From positions 3,286,001 to 3,350,000 of the forward strand of contig NZ_CP013378.1 in NCBI RefSeq assembly GCF_001718415.1: a DNA stretch of 64,000 bases, in the 5' to 3' direction. This DNA comes from Burkholderia pseudomultivorans. GTDB lineage: Bacteria; Pseudomonadota; Gammaproteobacteria; Burkholderiales; Burkholderiaceae. The position numbers and the translations under genes are program-made. Every line of letters begins with the position of its first letter. Position 1 is the first letter of the stretch. Positions 48,625 through 57,646 of the stretch are shown one piece after another. A model generated the notes under the pieces. It had not been told where the DNA came from and did no database searches. It saw only the letters and a list, made by a program, of their open reading frames with translations.

Positions 48625-49568
48625 AGCCGCGCGCCGTCGTATTCGCGTACCACAACGTCGGCGTGCGCTGCCTGCAGGTGCTGCTGGCGCGCGGCGTCGA
48701 CGTCGCCCTCGTCGTCACGCACGAGGACAACCCGAACGAGAACATCTGGTTCGGCAGCGTCGCCTCGGTCGCGGCCGAGCACGGCATCCCGGTGCTCACG
48801 CCGGCCGACCCGGCCGATCCGGCGCTGCGCCGCGCGGTATCGGCCGCGCAGCCGGATTTCATCTTCTCGTTCTACTACCGCCACATGCTGCCGGCGGACC
48901 TGCTCGCGATCGCGCCGCGCGGCGCGTACAACATGCACGGTTCGCTGCTGCCGAAATACCGGGGTCGGGTGCCGACCAACTGGGCCGTGCTGAACGGCGA
49001 GACCGAGACCGGCGCGACGCTGCACGAGATGGCCGCCAAGCCCGACGCGGGCGCGATCGTCGGCCAGACCGCGGTGCCGATCCTGCCGGACGACACCGCC
49101 GCGCAGGTGTTCGACAAGGTCACGGTCGCCGCCGAGCAGACGCTCTGGCGCGTGCTGCCGGCGCTGCTCGCCGGCGAAGCGCCGCATCTGCCGAACGATC
49201 TGGCGGCCGGCAGCTACTACGGCGGGCGCAAGCCCGAGGACGGCCGCATCGACTGGTCGAAACCGGCCGCGCAGGTCTACAACCTCGTGCGCGCGGTCGC
49301 GCCCCCTTACCCGGGTGCGTTTACGGAGATCGACGGCATGCGCTTCGTCGTCGCGCGCGCGCGCCTCGCCGCGCCCGGCAGCGCCGCTGCGATCGCGGCC
49401 GCGGATTTGCCGCCCGGCCTGCACGTAAGCGATAATGCGCTATTCGGCGTCTGCGGCGACAGCCGCGCCCTATCCATACTCGAGCTGTGGCAGCAGCGCG
49501 ACGGCGGCGAAACCGTCGTGACGCCCGCGGAATTCGCGCAGTTCATTCATTCTTCCCGTCATTCATGA
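48621..49568 (+). CDS. arnA: UDP-L-Ara4N formyltransferase (stand-alone ArnA N-terminal domain)
   Basis: This 315-aa enzyme matches the formyltransferase half of E. coli ArnA. The 10-formyl-THF site has YNMHGSLLPKYRGRVPTNW and the catalytic Asp in AAKPDAGAIVGQ. It adds a formyl group to UDP-L-Ara4N. In enterics this domain is fused to a decarboxylase; here the decarboxylase is a separate gene starting within its stop codon (ATGA). Confidence 0.93.
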   Translation: MKPRAVVFAYHNVGVRCLQVLLARGVDVALVVTHEDNPNENIWFGSVASVAAEHGIPVLTPADPADPALRRAVSAAQPDFIFSFYYRHMLPADLLAIAPRGAYNMHGSLLPKYRGRVPTNWAVLNGETETGATLHEMAAKPDAGAIVGQTAVPILPDDTAAQVFDKVTVAAEQTLWRVLPALLAGEAPHLPNDLAAGSYYGGRKPEDGRIDWSKPAAQVYNLVRAVAPPYPGAFTEIDGMRFVVARARLAAPGSAAAIAAADLPPGLHVSDNALFGVCGDSRALSILELWQQRDGGETVVTPAEFAQFIHSSRHS

Positions 49569-50620
49569 AAGCAAAAAAAGTCCTGATCCTGGGTGTGAAC
49601 GGCTTCATCGGCCACCACCTGTCCAAGCGCATTCTTGAAACCACCGATTGGGAAGTGTTCGGCATGGACATGCAGACCGACCGGCTGGGCGACCTCGTCA
49701 AGCACGAGCGGATGCATTTCTTCGAAGGCGACATCACGATCAACAAGGAGTGGGTCGAGTATCACGTGAAGAAGTGCGACGTGATCCTGCCGCTGGTCGC
49801 GATCGCGACGCCCGCGACCTACGTCCAGCAGCCGCTGCGCGTGTTCGAGCTCGACTTCGAGGCGAACCTGCCGATCGTGCGTTCGGCCGTCAAGTACGGC
49901 AAGCACCTCGTGTTCCCGTCGACCTCCGAGGTCTACGGCATGTGCTCGGACGAGCAGTTCGATCCGGACGCGTCGGCGCTCACCTACGGCCCGATCAACA
50001 AGCCGCGCTGGATCTACGCCTGCTCGAAGCAGCTGATGGACCGCGTGATCTGGGGCTACGGGATGGAAGGCCTGAACTTCACGCTGTTCCGTCCGTTCAA
50101 CTGGATCGGCCCGGGCCTCGACTCGATCTACACGCCGAAGGAAGGCAGCTCGCGCGTGGTCACGCAGTTCCTCGGCCACATCGTGCGCGGCGAGAACATC
50201 AGCCTCGTCGACGGCGGCTCGCAGAAGCGCGCGTTCACCGACATCGACGACGGCATCAGCGCGCTGATGAAGATCATCGAAAATCCGAACGGCGTCGCGT
50301 CGGGCAAGATCTACAACATCGGGAATCCGAAGAATAATTTCTCGGTGCGCGAACTCGCCCACAAGATGCTCGAGCTGGCCGCGGAATTCCCCGAGTACGC
50401 CGATTCGGCGAAGCAGGTGCAGCTCGTCGAGACGACCTCCGGCGCGTACTACGGCAACGGCTACCAGGACGTGCAGAACCGCGTGCCGAAGATCGACAAC
50501 ACGATGCAGGAACTCGGCTGGGCGCCGCAGTCGACCTTCGACGACGCGCTGCGCAAGATCTTCGAAGCGTATCGCGGCCACGTCGCCGACGCGCGCGCAC
50601 TCGTCGAGCAGCAAGGCTGA
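49565..50620 (+). CDS. arnA: UDP-glucuronic acid decarboxylase (stand-alone ArnA C-terminal domain)
   Basis: This 351-aa SDR-type enzyme matches the C-terminal half of ArnA, which oxidatively decarboxylates UDP-glucuronate to UDP-4-keto-arabinose. The NAD-binding GVNGFIGHHLSKRI is at the N terminus, PSTSEVYGM holds the catalytic Ser/Glu and YACSKQ the Tyr-Lys pair. Its ATG overlaps the stop of the formyltransferase. The two halves of ArnA are thus encoded separately but adjacent and coupled. Confidence 0.93.
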   Translation: MKAKKVLILGVNGFIGHHLSKRILETTDWEVFGMDMQTDRLGDLVKHERMHFFEGDITINKEWVEYHVKKCDVILPLVAIATPATYVQQPLRVFELDFEANLPIVRSAVKYGKHLVFPSTSEVYGMCSDEQFDPDASALTYGPINKPRWIYACSKQLMDRVIWGYGMEGLNFTLFRPFNWIGPGLDSIYTPKEGSSRVVTQFLGHIVRGENISLVDGGSQKRAFTDIDDGISALMKIIENPNGVASGKIYNIGNPKNNFSVRELAHKMLELAAEFPEYADSAKQVQLVETTSGAYYGNGYQDVQNRVPKIDNTMQELGWAPQSTFDDALRKIFEAYRGHVADARALVEQQG

Positions 50621-50632
50621 CGGGACGCTCGC

Positions 50633-51529
50633 TTGGCTCGCATCGTCCTCAAGATCGACGTCGACACGCTGCGCGGCACGCGCGAAGGCGTGCCGAACCT
50701 CGCGCGCATCTTCGACCGCTTCAGCGCGCGCGCAACCTTCCTGTTCAGCCTCGGCCCCGATCACACGGGCTGGGCGCTGCGGCGCGTGTTTCGGCCCGGC
50801 TTCCTGAAGAAGGTGTCGCGCACGTCGGTGGTCGAACACTACGGCGTGAAGCAGCTGATGTACGGCGTGCTGCTGCCCGGCCCCGACATCGGCCGCCGCG
50901 CGCTCGCCGACATGCGCGCGATTCACGAAGCCGGCTTCGAATGCGGGATCCATACCTGGGATCACGTGTACTGGCAGGACAACGTGCGCATGCGCGACCG
51001 CGACTGGACCGCGCGTGAAATGCAGAAGAGCCACGCGCGCTTCGTCGAGGTCTTCGGTGCGCCGCCCGCCACGCACGGCGCGGCCGGCTGGCAGATGAAC
51101 GACGCGGCGTTCGAGCAGATCGACGCGTGGGGGATGCGCTATGCGTCCGATGGTCGCGGCCATTCGCCGTACCTGCCCGTCGTCGGCGGCCGCACGCTGT
51201 CGCACGTGCAGATGCCGACCACGCTGCCGACGCTCGACGAGGTGCTCGGCGTCGACGGCATCGACACGCACAACGTCGCCGCGCACATCCTCAAGTTCAC
51301 CGAAACCAATCCGCACGACCAGGTGTTCACGCTGCATGCGGAGCTGGAAGGCCAGAAGCTCGCGCCGGTGTTCGAGCAACTGCTCGCCGGCTGGCGCGCG
51401 CAGGGCCACACGTTTGCGACGATGGGCGACTACCACGCGACGCTGGACCGCGACTCGCTGCCATCGTACCCTGTCACGTGGGGCGAAATCCCCGGCCGCT
51501 CCGGCGAACTGATCGTCCAGCCCGACTGA
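50633..51529 (+). CDS. arnD: 4-deoxy-4-formamido-L-arabinose-phosphoundecaprenol deformylase ArnD
   Basis: ArnD (298 aa) is a polysaccharide-deacetylase-type enzyme that removes the formyl group on the lipid carrier. The NodB-like metal site has KIDVDTLRGTREGVP and CGIHTWDHVYWQD with a late THGAAGW segment. The TTG start at 50633 is the most 5' option and lies 12 bp after the decarboxylase stop. It is the last gene of the arn operon. Confidence 0.92.
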   Translation: MARIVLKIDVDTLRGTREGVPNLARIFDRFSARATFLFSLGPDHTGWALRRVFRPGFLKKVSRTSVVEHYGVKQLMYGVLLPGPDIGRRALADMRAIHEAGFECGIHTWDHVYWQDNVRMRDRDWTAREMQKSHARFVEVFGAPPATHGAAGWQMNDAAFEQIDAWGMRYASDGRGHSPYLPVVGGRTLSHVQMPTTLPTLDEVLGVDGIDTHNVAAHILKFTETNPHDQVFTLHAELEGQKLAPVFEQLLAGWRAQGHTFATMGDYHATLDRDSLPSYPVTWGEIPGRSGELIVQPD

Positions 51530-51628
51530 GTTCGCGCGCGAGCCCGCGCTGCCTGCGGCGCGCCGCGGCAGCGCGCTCCGAATCGCGCCGCCGCGCGCGG
51601 CGCCCTTCCATAACAACAGGAGAAACAC

Positions 51629-52090
51629 GTGTCCGTCGAAGTTGACCGTCAAGTTCCCGATTTCACCGCACCGGCCACGGGCGGCGATATTTCGCTGTCC
51701 GACCTGCGCGGCAAGAAGCTCGTGCTGTATTTCTATCCGAAGGACAACACGCCGGGCTGCACGACCGAAGGGCTGCAATTCCGCGATCTCTATCCGAAGT
51801 TCAAGAAGGCCGGCGCGGAAGTCATCGGCGTATCGCGCGACAGCCTGCGCTCGCATGACAATTTCAAGGCAAAGCTCGAACTGCCGTTCCCGCTGATCTC
51901 CGATGCCGACGAGGCGCTGTGCGCGCTGTTCGATGTCATCAAGATGAAGAAAATGTATGGCAAGGAAGTACGCGGCATCGAGCGCTCGACCTTCCTGATC
52001 GACGCCGACGGCGTGCTTCGTCAGGCATGGCGCGGCATCAAGGTGCCGGGTCACGTGGACGACGTGCTAAGTGCTGTACAAGCGCTTTGA
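51629..52090 (+). CDS. bcp: peroxiredoxin of the Bcp/PrxQ type
   Basis: This 153-aa peroxiredoxin has the peroxidatic cysteine C44 in KDNTPGCTTEG. The resolving Cys at +5, present in E. coli Bcp, is absent (TTEGL), so it looks like a 1-Cys member or uses another thiol. It reduces peroxides with thioredoxin or similar donors. The GTG start at 51629 follows AGGAGA. It is not obviously coupled to arnD, from which it is separated by 99 bp. Confidence 0.92.
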   Translation: MSVEVDRQVPDFTAPATGGDISLSDLRGKKLVLYFYPKDNTPGCTTEGLQFRDLYPKFKKAGAEVIGVSRDSLRSHDNFKAKLELPFPLISDADEALCALFDVIKMKKMYGKEVRGIERSTFLIDADGVLRQAWRGIKVPGHVDDVLSAVQAL

Positions 52091-52422
52091 GGCGCGTTAT
52101 ATTGGGCCGCAATGAATGCCAGTTCGCCCCATATTTCTCGTAGCTGCGCCGGTGCTCGTTGCGATGCTTCCCGGCACCTGACGCGCATCACGACGGTATC
52201 AGCCGAGCCGCATGTCCCGGTCCACGGGGCAGCGGCTTTTTTTATGGACTGCGCGCCGGCTCTCGGTCCGGCCCTCAACCCGTGAAGGAGTTGATCGACA
52301 CTTAGGCGAACCGGCTAGACGAAATTCCTGTGCGCCACCGCGCGCAAACTGCATGCGTTTTCGTCACGCAGGATGCGATCAGCGGCGCACGCCATGCGAC
52401 ACGATTCCTCCCGAGGGACACC
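52091..52422. other. intergenic region between bcp and phoH
   Basis: About 330 bp with no convincing gene. It holds an intrinsic terminator at 52206-52243 and a possible -10 (TATATT, 52098-52103). I see no other defined element. Confidence 0.5.
52206..52243 (+). terminator. intrinsic terminator after bcp
   Basis: AGCCGC and GCGGCT pair outside an inner CCCG/CGGG arm, followed by seven T. It lies about 115 bases beyond the bcp stop. Confidence 0.7.
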
Positions 52423-54219
52423 ATGCCTTTGCCTACTCCCCCCAGCAAGCTCGGCAGCCTGCTGCCGCCCGATGAATACAAGGCGAAAGCGCGGCCCGCG
52501 AAAGCCGCGAAGAAATCCGCCGAAGGGGACGCATCCACAGCCGGTGACTATGGCCCGGCCAGCGTGGCCCAACCGATGACCGAAGCCGCGAACACGGCAG
52601 CGCCGCTGCGCGCCGTCGCGCCGGCCCAGGAAACCGCGAGCGCGCCCGCGCGCACGCGCAAGAGCAAACAGACCGCTGCGCTGCTGCAGCCGATGCCGGC
52701 GCCCGTCGAAGCCGACGCGCCCGTCGCGCGCAGCGACAAGCCGGCCGACGCGAAACCGGTCGCGGCGCCCGCGCGCGATGCCGGCGCCGCGACGAAGTCG
52801 CGCAGCCGCAAACCGGCCGACGCCGAGCTGCAGAAGCTGTTCGTGCTCGACACCAACGTGCTGATGCACGACCCGAGCAGCCTGTTCCGTTTCGAGGAAC
52901 ACGACGTCTATCTGCCGATGATGACGCTCGAGGAACTCGACAACCACAAGAAGGGGATGTCCGAAGTCGCGCGCAATGCACGCCAGGTCAGCCGCACGCT
53001 CGACGCACTGGTCGCCGACGCGGGCCCGATCTCGGCCGGCATTCCGCTCGCGCGCCTCGGCAGCCGCGAGGCGCTCGGCCGCCTGTACTTCCAGACCAAG
53101 CTCGCCGACATCGCGCCGGTCGAGGGCCTGCCCGAAGGCAAGGCCGACAACCAGATCCTCGGCGTCGTGCGCGCGCTGCAGCGCGACCGGCCGGACCGCC
53201 AGGTCGTGCTGGTGTCGAAAGACATCAACATGCGGATCAAGGCGCACGCGCTCGGCCTGCCCGCCGAAGACTACTTCAACGACCAGGTGCTCGAGGACAA
53301 GGACCTCCTCTACACCGGCGTGCGCGAACTGCCGCAGGACTTCTGGACCCGGCATGCGAAGGGCATGGAGAGCTGGCAGGACACCAAGACGGGCACCACG
53401 TACTACCGCGTGACGGGGCCGCTCGTCGCGTCGATGCTCGTCAACGAGTTCGTCTATCTCGAGCCGCAGAACGGCGAACCGACGTTCCATGCGATCGTGC
53501 GCGAGCTGAACGGCAAGACCGCGCTGCTGCAGACGCTGCGCGACTACAGCCACCACAAGAACAACGTGTGGGGCATCACCGCGCGCAACCGCGAGCAGAA
53601 TTTCGCGCTGAACCTGCTGATGAACCCCGAGATCGACTTCGTCACGCTGCTCGGCCAGGCTGGCACCGGCAAGACGCTCGTCGCGCTCGCAGCCGGCCTC
53701 GCGCAGGTGCTCGACGACAAGCGCTACAACGAGATCATCGTCACGCGCGCGACCGTGCCCGTCGGCGAGGACATCGGCTTCCTGCCGGGCACCGAGGAAG
53801 AGAAGATGCAGCCGTGGATGGGCGCCTTCGACGACAACCTCGAAGTGCTGCAGAAGACCGACGACGCGGCCGGCGAATGGGGCCGTGCGGCGACGCAGGA
53901 GCTGATCCGCTCGCGACTGAAGGTCAAGAGCATGAACTTCATGCGCGGCCGCACGTTCGTCGACAAGTACCTGATCATCGACGAGGCGCAGAACCTGACG
54001 CCGAAGCAGATGAAGACGCTCGTCACGCGCGCGGGCCCCGGCACGAAGATCGTGTGCCTCGGCAACATCGCGCAGATCGACACGCCTTATCTGACGGAAG
54101 GCAGTTCGGGCCTCACCTATGTCGTCGACCGCTTCAAGGGCTGGGGCCACAGCGGTCACGTGACGCTCGCGCGCGGCGAACGCTCGCGACTCGCCGACTA
54201 CGCGTCGGACATCCTGTAA
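52423..54219 (+). CDS. PhoH family protein with N-terminal PIN domain
   Basis: This 598-aa protein has a low-complexity N terminus (Ala/Lys/Pro, about 135 residues), a PIN-like nuclease domain (KLFVLDTNVLMHDPSSLF, TLEELDNHKKGMSE), and a C-terminal PhoH ATPase with Walker A GQAGTGKTL and the IIDEAQNL box. PIN-PhoH proteins are RNA helicase/RNase-type enzymes (PhoH2-like). The ATG at 52423 is chosen because CTCCCGAGGGACA precedes it; a longer frame from 52330 is less likely. Confidence 0.92.
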   Translation: MPLPTPPSKLGSLLPPDEYKAKARPAKAAKKSAEGDASTAGDYGPASVAQPMTEAANTAAPLRAVAPAQETASAPARTRKSKQTAALLQPMPAPVEADAPVARSDKPADAKPVAAPARDAGAATKSRSRKPADAELQKLFVLDTNVLMHDPSSLFRFEEHDVYLPMMTLEELDNHKKGMSEVARNARQVSRTLDALVADAGPISAGIPLARLGSREALGRLYFQTKLADIAPVEGLPEGKADNQILGVVRALQRDRPDRQVVLVSKDINMRIKAHALGLPAEDYFNDQVLEDKDLLYTGVRELPQDFWTRHAKGMESWQDTKTGTTYYRVTGPLVASMLVNEFVYLEPQNGEPTFHAIVRELNGKTALLQTLRDYSHHKNNVWGITARNREQNFALNLLMNPEIDFVTLLGQAGTGKTLVALAAGLAQVLDDKRYNEIIVTRATVPVGEDIGFLPGTEEEKMQPWMGAFDDNLEVLQKTDDAAGEWGRAATQELIRSRLKVKSMNFMRGRTFVDKYLIIDEAQNLTPKQMKTLVTRAGPGTKIVCLGNIAQIDTPYLTEGSSGLTYVVDRFKGWGHSGHVTLARGERSRLADYASDIL

Positions 54220-54257
54220 CGCACGGCGCGGCCAGCCGGCCGGCTTCCGATGCCTGA

Positions 54258-54289
54258 CGGCGCTCCCTTCCGGAGCGCCGTTTTATTTT
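54258..54289 (+). terminator. intrinsic terminator after phoH
   Basis: CGGCGCTCC and GGAGCGCCG form a 9-bp stem with a 5-base loop, followed by TTTTATTTT. Confidence 0.85.
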
Positions 54290-54456
54290 GGGGTCGCAAA
54301 CCCTGATAACGCTCTGTTACGAAAACGACGACGGTTTACGCGCGAAACTTCAAGTAAATTCTCAGGAATGGTTGCGCAAGCCCTGTCGGAGCGTCTACCA
54401 TCGGGCCTATCCGTTGTCATACGAATGACGGGCGCGTCGCGCCCGTCCCGTCTTTC

Positions 54457-55554
54457 ATGCTTCGAATCTGGGTTCCCGTCGCCGTCGTTTCGCTGCTCGC
54501 GGCCTGCTCCAGCGTGCCGCCGCAGACGGCATCGCGCTCGTCCGGCATGACGATCACGACGCCGCGCGCGTTCCCGCCGCCCGCCAATTTCCCGAAATTC
54601 GTCGACCACAGCGTCGGCCAGGAAGAAATCTCGATCCAGGCGATGAGCCTGGTCGGCGTGCCCTATCGCTGGGGCGGCAACACGCCGACCAGCGGCTTCG
54701 ACTGCAGCGGGCTGGTGCGCTACGTGATCGGCCGCGCGGCCGACGTGAACCTGCCGCGCACGACCGCCGACATGAGCAGCCGCGGCGTGTCGATCGATCC
54801 CGACCAGATCGCGCCCGGCGACCTGATCTTCTTCAATACGACCGGGCGGCCGCATTCGCACGTCGGCATCTACGTCGGCAAGCTGCGCTTCGTGAATGCG
54901 CCGTCGACCGGCGGCACCGTGCGGCTCGACTATCTGACGAACCCGTACTGGGCGAAGCGGTTCGACGGGATTCGCCGCGTCGCGCCGCCTCGCGCGAAGC
55001 CGACGCCGTTCGATGCGCCGACGTATGAAGCGCGGCGCGACGAGCCGCGCACGCCGGCGGCGGCCGCAGCTGTGCCGGCGCCTGCACCCGCGCCGGTCGT
55101 GGCGGCTGCCGCGCCGCAGCCGCCGGCTTATGCGGCGACGCAACGCGTGTCGGCGCCCTCGCCCGCGCCAGTCGTTGCCGCCGCACCGCCCGCATCCACC
55201 GTATCGACCGCCGCAGCCGCGCCCGCCGATCCGTACGAGCCGCCGCCGGCCCGCCTGTCCGCGGCGCGGCAACAGGCGGCGTCCGCGGGCGGCGATGCGA
55301 TTGCCGCGACGTCGAATGCGACGTCGAACGCGGCAGCCGCCGGCGCGCCGGAGGTCGGCACGCAGATTCCGACGACGGCGCTGACCGCCGCCGAAGCCGC
55401 CGCCTTCGATGCGGAGCCGCCGGCCGCGCCTTCTCGTAATAGCGAGCCGGCCGCCGTGCAGGTGCTGCGCGCATCGACGCAGTCCGCGCCGGTCGGGGCC
55501 CGCACCGGCACCGCCGACGACCCGATCGCCCGCTTCGCGAACGGCAGCTATTGA
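54457..55554 (+). CDS. C40 (NlpC/P60) family peptidase, lipoprotein
   Basis: This 365-aa protein has a signal peptide with lipobox (LLAACSS) and an NlpC/P60 domain from about residue 50 to 165, with the catalytic Cys in GFDCSGLVRYV and His in RPHSHVGIYVG. It probably cleaves peptidoglycan cross-links at the envelope. The remaining 190 residues are an Ala/Pro-rich, low-complexity tail with no recognisable domain, unusual in length. Confidence 0.9.
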   Translation: MLRIWVPVAVVSLLAACSSVPPQTASRSSGMTITTPRAFPPPANFPKFVDHSVGQEEISIQAMSLVGVPYRWGGNTPTSGFDCSGLVRYVIGRAADVNLPRTTADMSSRGVSIDPDQIAPGDLIFFNTTGRPHSHVGIYVGKLRFVNAPSTGGTVRLDYLTNPYWAKRFDGIRRVAPPRAKPTPFDAPTYEARRDEPRTPAAAAAVPAPAPAPVVAAAAPQPPAYAATQRVSAPSPAPVVAAAPPASTVSTAAAAPADPYEPPPARLSAARQQAASAGGDAIAATSNATSNAAAAGAPEVGTQIPTTALTAAEAAAFDAEPPAAPSRNSEPAAVQVLRASTQSAPVGARTGTADDPIARFANGSY

Positions 55555-55860
55555 CGGCGTCGGGCCCGTCACGCCGGGGTTCGCGCATGTCGCGGGAGCC
55601 CGGCGACCACGATGGCGCCCTTCCCGCATCGGCGTTAGTCATCGTCATTTCGCCTGCTTGCCGATCGTCCCGGCGACCGGCGCTTCCTGTCGGGTCATCA
55701 ACGGCACGCGCCACTTCTCGGACACACGCGCAGACCAGCATCGCAAGCCCGTCTCCCACACCGCAAACCGCCCCTCCACACGCGCAAAAAAAAACGCCGC
55801 AGCCTGTTCGGCATGCGGCGTTTCGTGCGTCGAAGCGTCGAGCGTTGCGCGCGTCGGCAA
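55555..55860. other. intergenic region between convergent genes
   Basis: About 305 bp with only a minus-strand terminator (55786-55822). No gene is supported. Confidence 0.55.
55786..55822 (-). terminator. intrinsic terminator after pit
   Basis: On the minus strand ACGCCGCA and TGCGGCGT form a stem, followed by a run of nine T. It lies about 40 bases after the pit stop. Confidence 0.85.
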
Positions 55861-56871
55861 TCAGAAGATCCGGTGTCCGAGCCACCAGCCGCCGGCTGCG
55901 ATCAGCGCGGAGGCCGGAATCGTCAGCACCCACGCCCACACGATATTGCCGGCCACGCCCCAGCGCACGGCCGACAGCTTCTGCGTCGCGCCGACGCCGA
56001 CGATCGCGCCGGTAATCGTATGCGTGGTCGAGACCGGAATGCCGAGGAACGACGCGATGAACAGCGTGATCGCACCGCCGCTTTCCGCGCAGAAGCCGCC
56101 GACCGGCTTGAGCTTCGTGATCTTCTGGCCCATCGTGCGCACGATGCGCCAGCCGCCGAACAGCGTGCCGAGGCCCATCGACAGGTAGCACGCGCCGATC
56201 ACCCATGCCGGCGGCGCATCGGACGTCGCCGACGCATAGCCGGACGCGATCAGCAGCATCCAGATGATGCCGATCGTCTTCTGCGCATCGTTGCCGCCGT
56301 GTCCGAGGCTGTACAGCCCGGCCGACAGCAGCTGCAGCCGGCGGAAGCGCCGGTCCACCTTGCTGGGCGCGGTGCGGAAATACAGCCACGACACGCCGAG
56401 CATGAACAGCGAGCCGAGGATGAAGCCGAGCAGCGGCGAAATGAAGATGAACGCGACGGTCTTCATCAGGCCGTCGAGGTTCAGCGAGCTCCAGCCCGAC
56501 TTCGCGAGCGCCGAGCCGACGAGGCCGCCGATCAGCGCATGCGACGAGCTCGACGGGATCCCGTAGTACCAGGTGATCACGTTCCAGCCGATCGCGCCGA
56601 CCAGCGCGCCGAACACGACGTAGTGGTCGACGATGTCAGGGTCGATGGTGCCTTTGCCGACCGTCTGCGCGACCTTCAGGTGGAAGATGAAGTACGCGAT
56701 GACGTTGAACGCGGCGGCGAACACGACGGCCTGCTGCGGCTTCAGCACGCCGGTGGACACGACCGTGGCGATCGAGTTCGCCGCGTCGTGGAAGCCGTTC
56801 ATGAAGTCGAATACGAGCGCGACGAGCACCAGCGTCGCGACCATCCATAGGGCGAGTTGTATCGAATGCAT
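55861..56871 (-). CDS. pit: inorganic phosphate transporter (Pit family)
   Basis: This 336-aa low-affinity phosphate transporter of the inner membrane has the duplicated Pit signature: FDFMNGFHDAANSIATVV near residue 22 and GGNDAQKTIGII in the second half. About ten membrane helices are predicted. It starts 10 bp after the DUF47 gene, a widespread pairing in which DUF47 (PhoU-like) proteins modulate Pit. Confidence 0.95.
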   Translation of the reverse strand: MHSIQLALWMVATLVLVALVFDFMNGFHDAANSIATVVSTGVLKPQQAVVFAAAFNVIAYFIFHLKVAQTVGKGTIDPDIVDHYVVFGALVGAIGWNVITWYYGIPSSSSHALIGGLVGSALAKSGWSSLNLDGLMKTVAFIFISPLLGFILGSLFMLGVSWLYFRTAPSKVDRRFRRLQLLSAGLYSLGHGGNDAQKTIGIIWMLLIASGYASATSDAPPAWVIGACYLSMGLGTLFGGWRIVRTMGQKITKLKPVGGFCAESGGAITLFIASFLGIPVSTTHTITGAIVGVGATQKLSAVRWGVAGNIVWAWVLTIPASALIAAGGWWLGHRIF

Positions 56872-56881
56872 CGTGGTCCGC

Positions 56882-57508
56882 TCAGGCGTTTTCCAGCACG
56901 ATGCCTTCGATGATGTTGGCGACGTCCTCGCATTTGTCGGTGATCTCTTCGAGCAGCTCGTAGATCGCCTTCAGCTTGATGAGCGTCTTCACGTCGTCTT
57001 CCTCGCGGAACAGCTTCGACATCGCCGAGCGCAGCACGCGATCGGCTTCCGACTCCCAGCGATCGATCTCCTCGCACTGCTTGAGGATCTGCGCGGACTG
57101 CTTCATGTCGGACAGCAGCGCAACGGCCTGCTGCACGTGCTGCGCCGACTGCGTGACGATGTGCGCGAGCTGGCTCGCCTCGGACGTGACGGCACGCACG
57201 TCGTACAGCGACACGGCCGTCGCGACGTCCTCCATCAGGTCGAGGATGTCGTCCATCGTCGTGATCAGCTTGTGGATTTCGTCGCGATCGAGCGGCGTGA
57301 TGAAGGTCTTGTGCAGCAGATCGATCGCTTCGTGCGTGAGCTTGTCCGCGGCCTTCTCGGCCGACTGCACGTTTTGCTTGTGGATCTCGGCATCGGCGAG
57401 ATTGTCGATCAGCAGTTCGAGCTCGCGGCCACCGGAAACGATGTGCTTCGCGTGCGCGTTGAAGAGTTCAAAGAACTTGCCCTCGGTGGGCATGAATCGA
57501 CCGAACAT
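56882..57508 (-). CDS. DUF47 family protein (PhoU-like Pit accessory)
   Basis: This 208-aa all-helical protein belongs to the DUF47/TIGR00153 family, related to PhoU. Typical stretches are FMPTEGKFFELFNAHAKHI and DILDLMEDVATAVSLYDV with repeated acidic E/D positions that may bind metal. It probably regulates the adjacent Pit transporter. It is the first gene of a two-gene operon. Confidence 0.92.
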   Translation of the reverse strand: MFGRFMPTEGKFFELFNAHAKHIVSGGRELELLIDNLADAEIHKQNVQSAEKAADKLTHEAIDLLHKTFITPLDRDEIHKLITTMDDILDLMEDVATAVSLYDVRAVTSEASQLAHIVTQSAQHVQQAVALLSDMKQSAQILKQCEEIDRWESEADRVLRSAMSKLFREEDDVKTLIKLKAIYELLEEITDKCEDVANIIEGIVLENA

Positions 57509-57646
57509 GGGATTCCTGAGAAATTGTCAAACGACTGTCACGAAAACGGGCGATATTGTACCGTTTTCGGTTGCGCCGCGACGCGCGCATATGCGCACGC
57601 CGGGATTGGATACAACGCTCGGCGAAATAAGGGTTTACATCCAGCC

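Noticed and set aside
48621..50620. arnA treated as a broken (frameshifted) bifunctional gene
   Set aside because: Each half is a full domain with its own start and an ATGA overlap; split arnA is a normal arrangement for a two-gene version.
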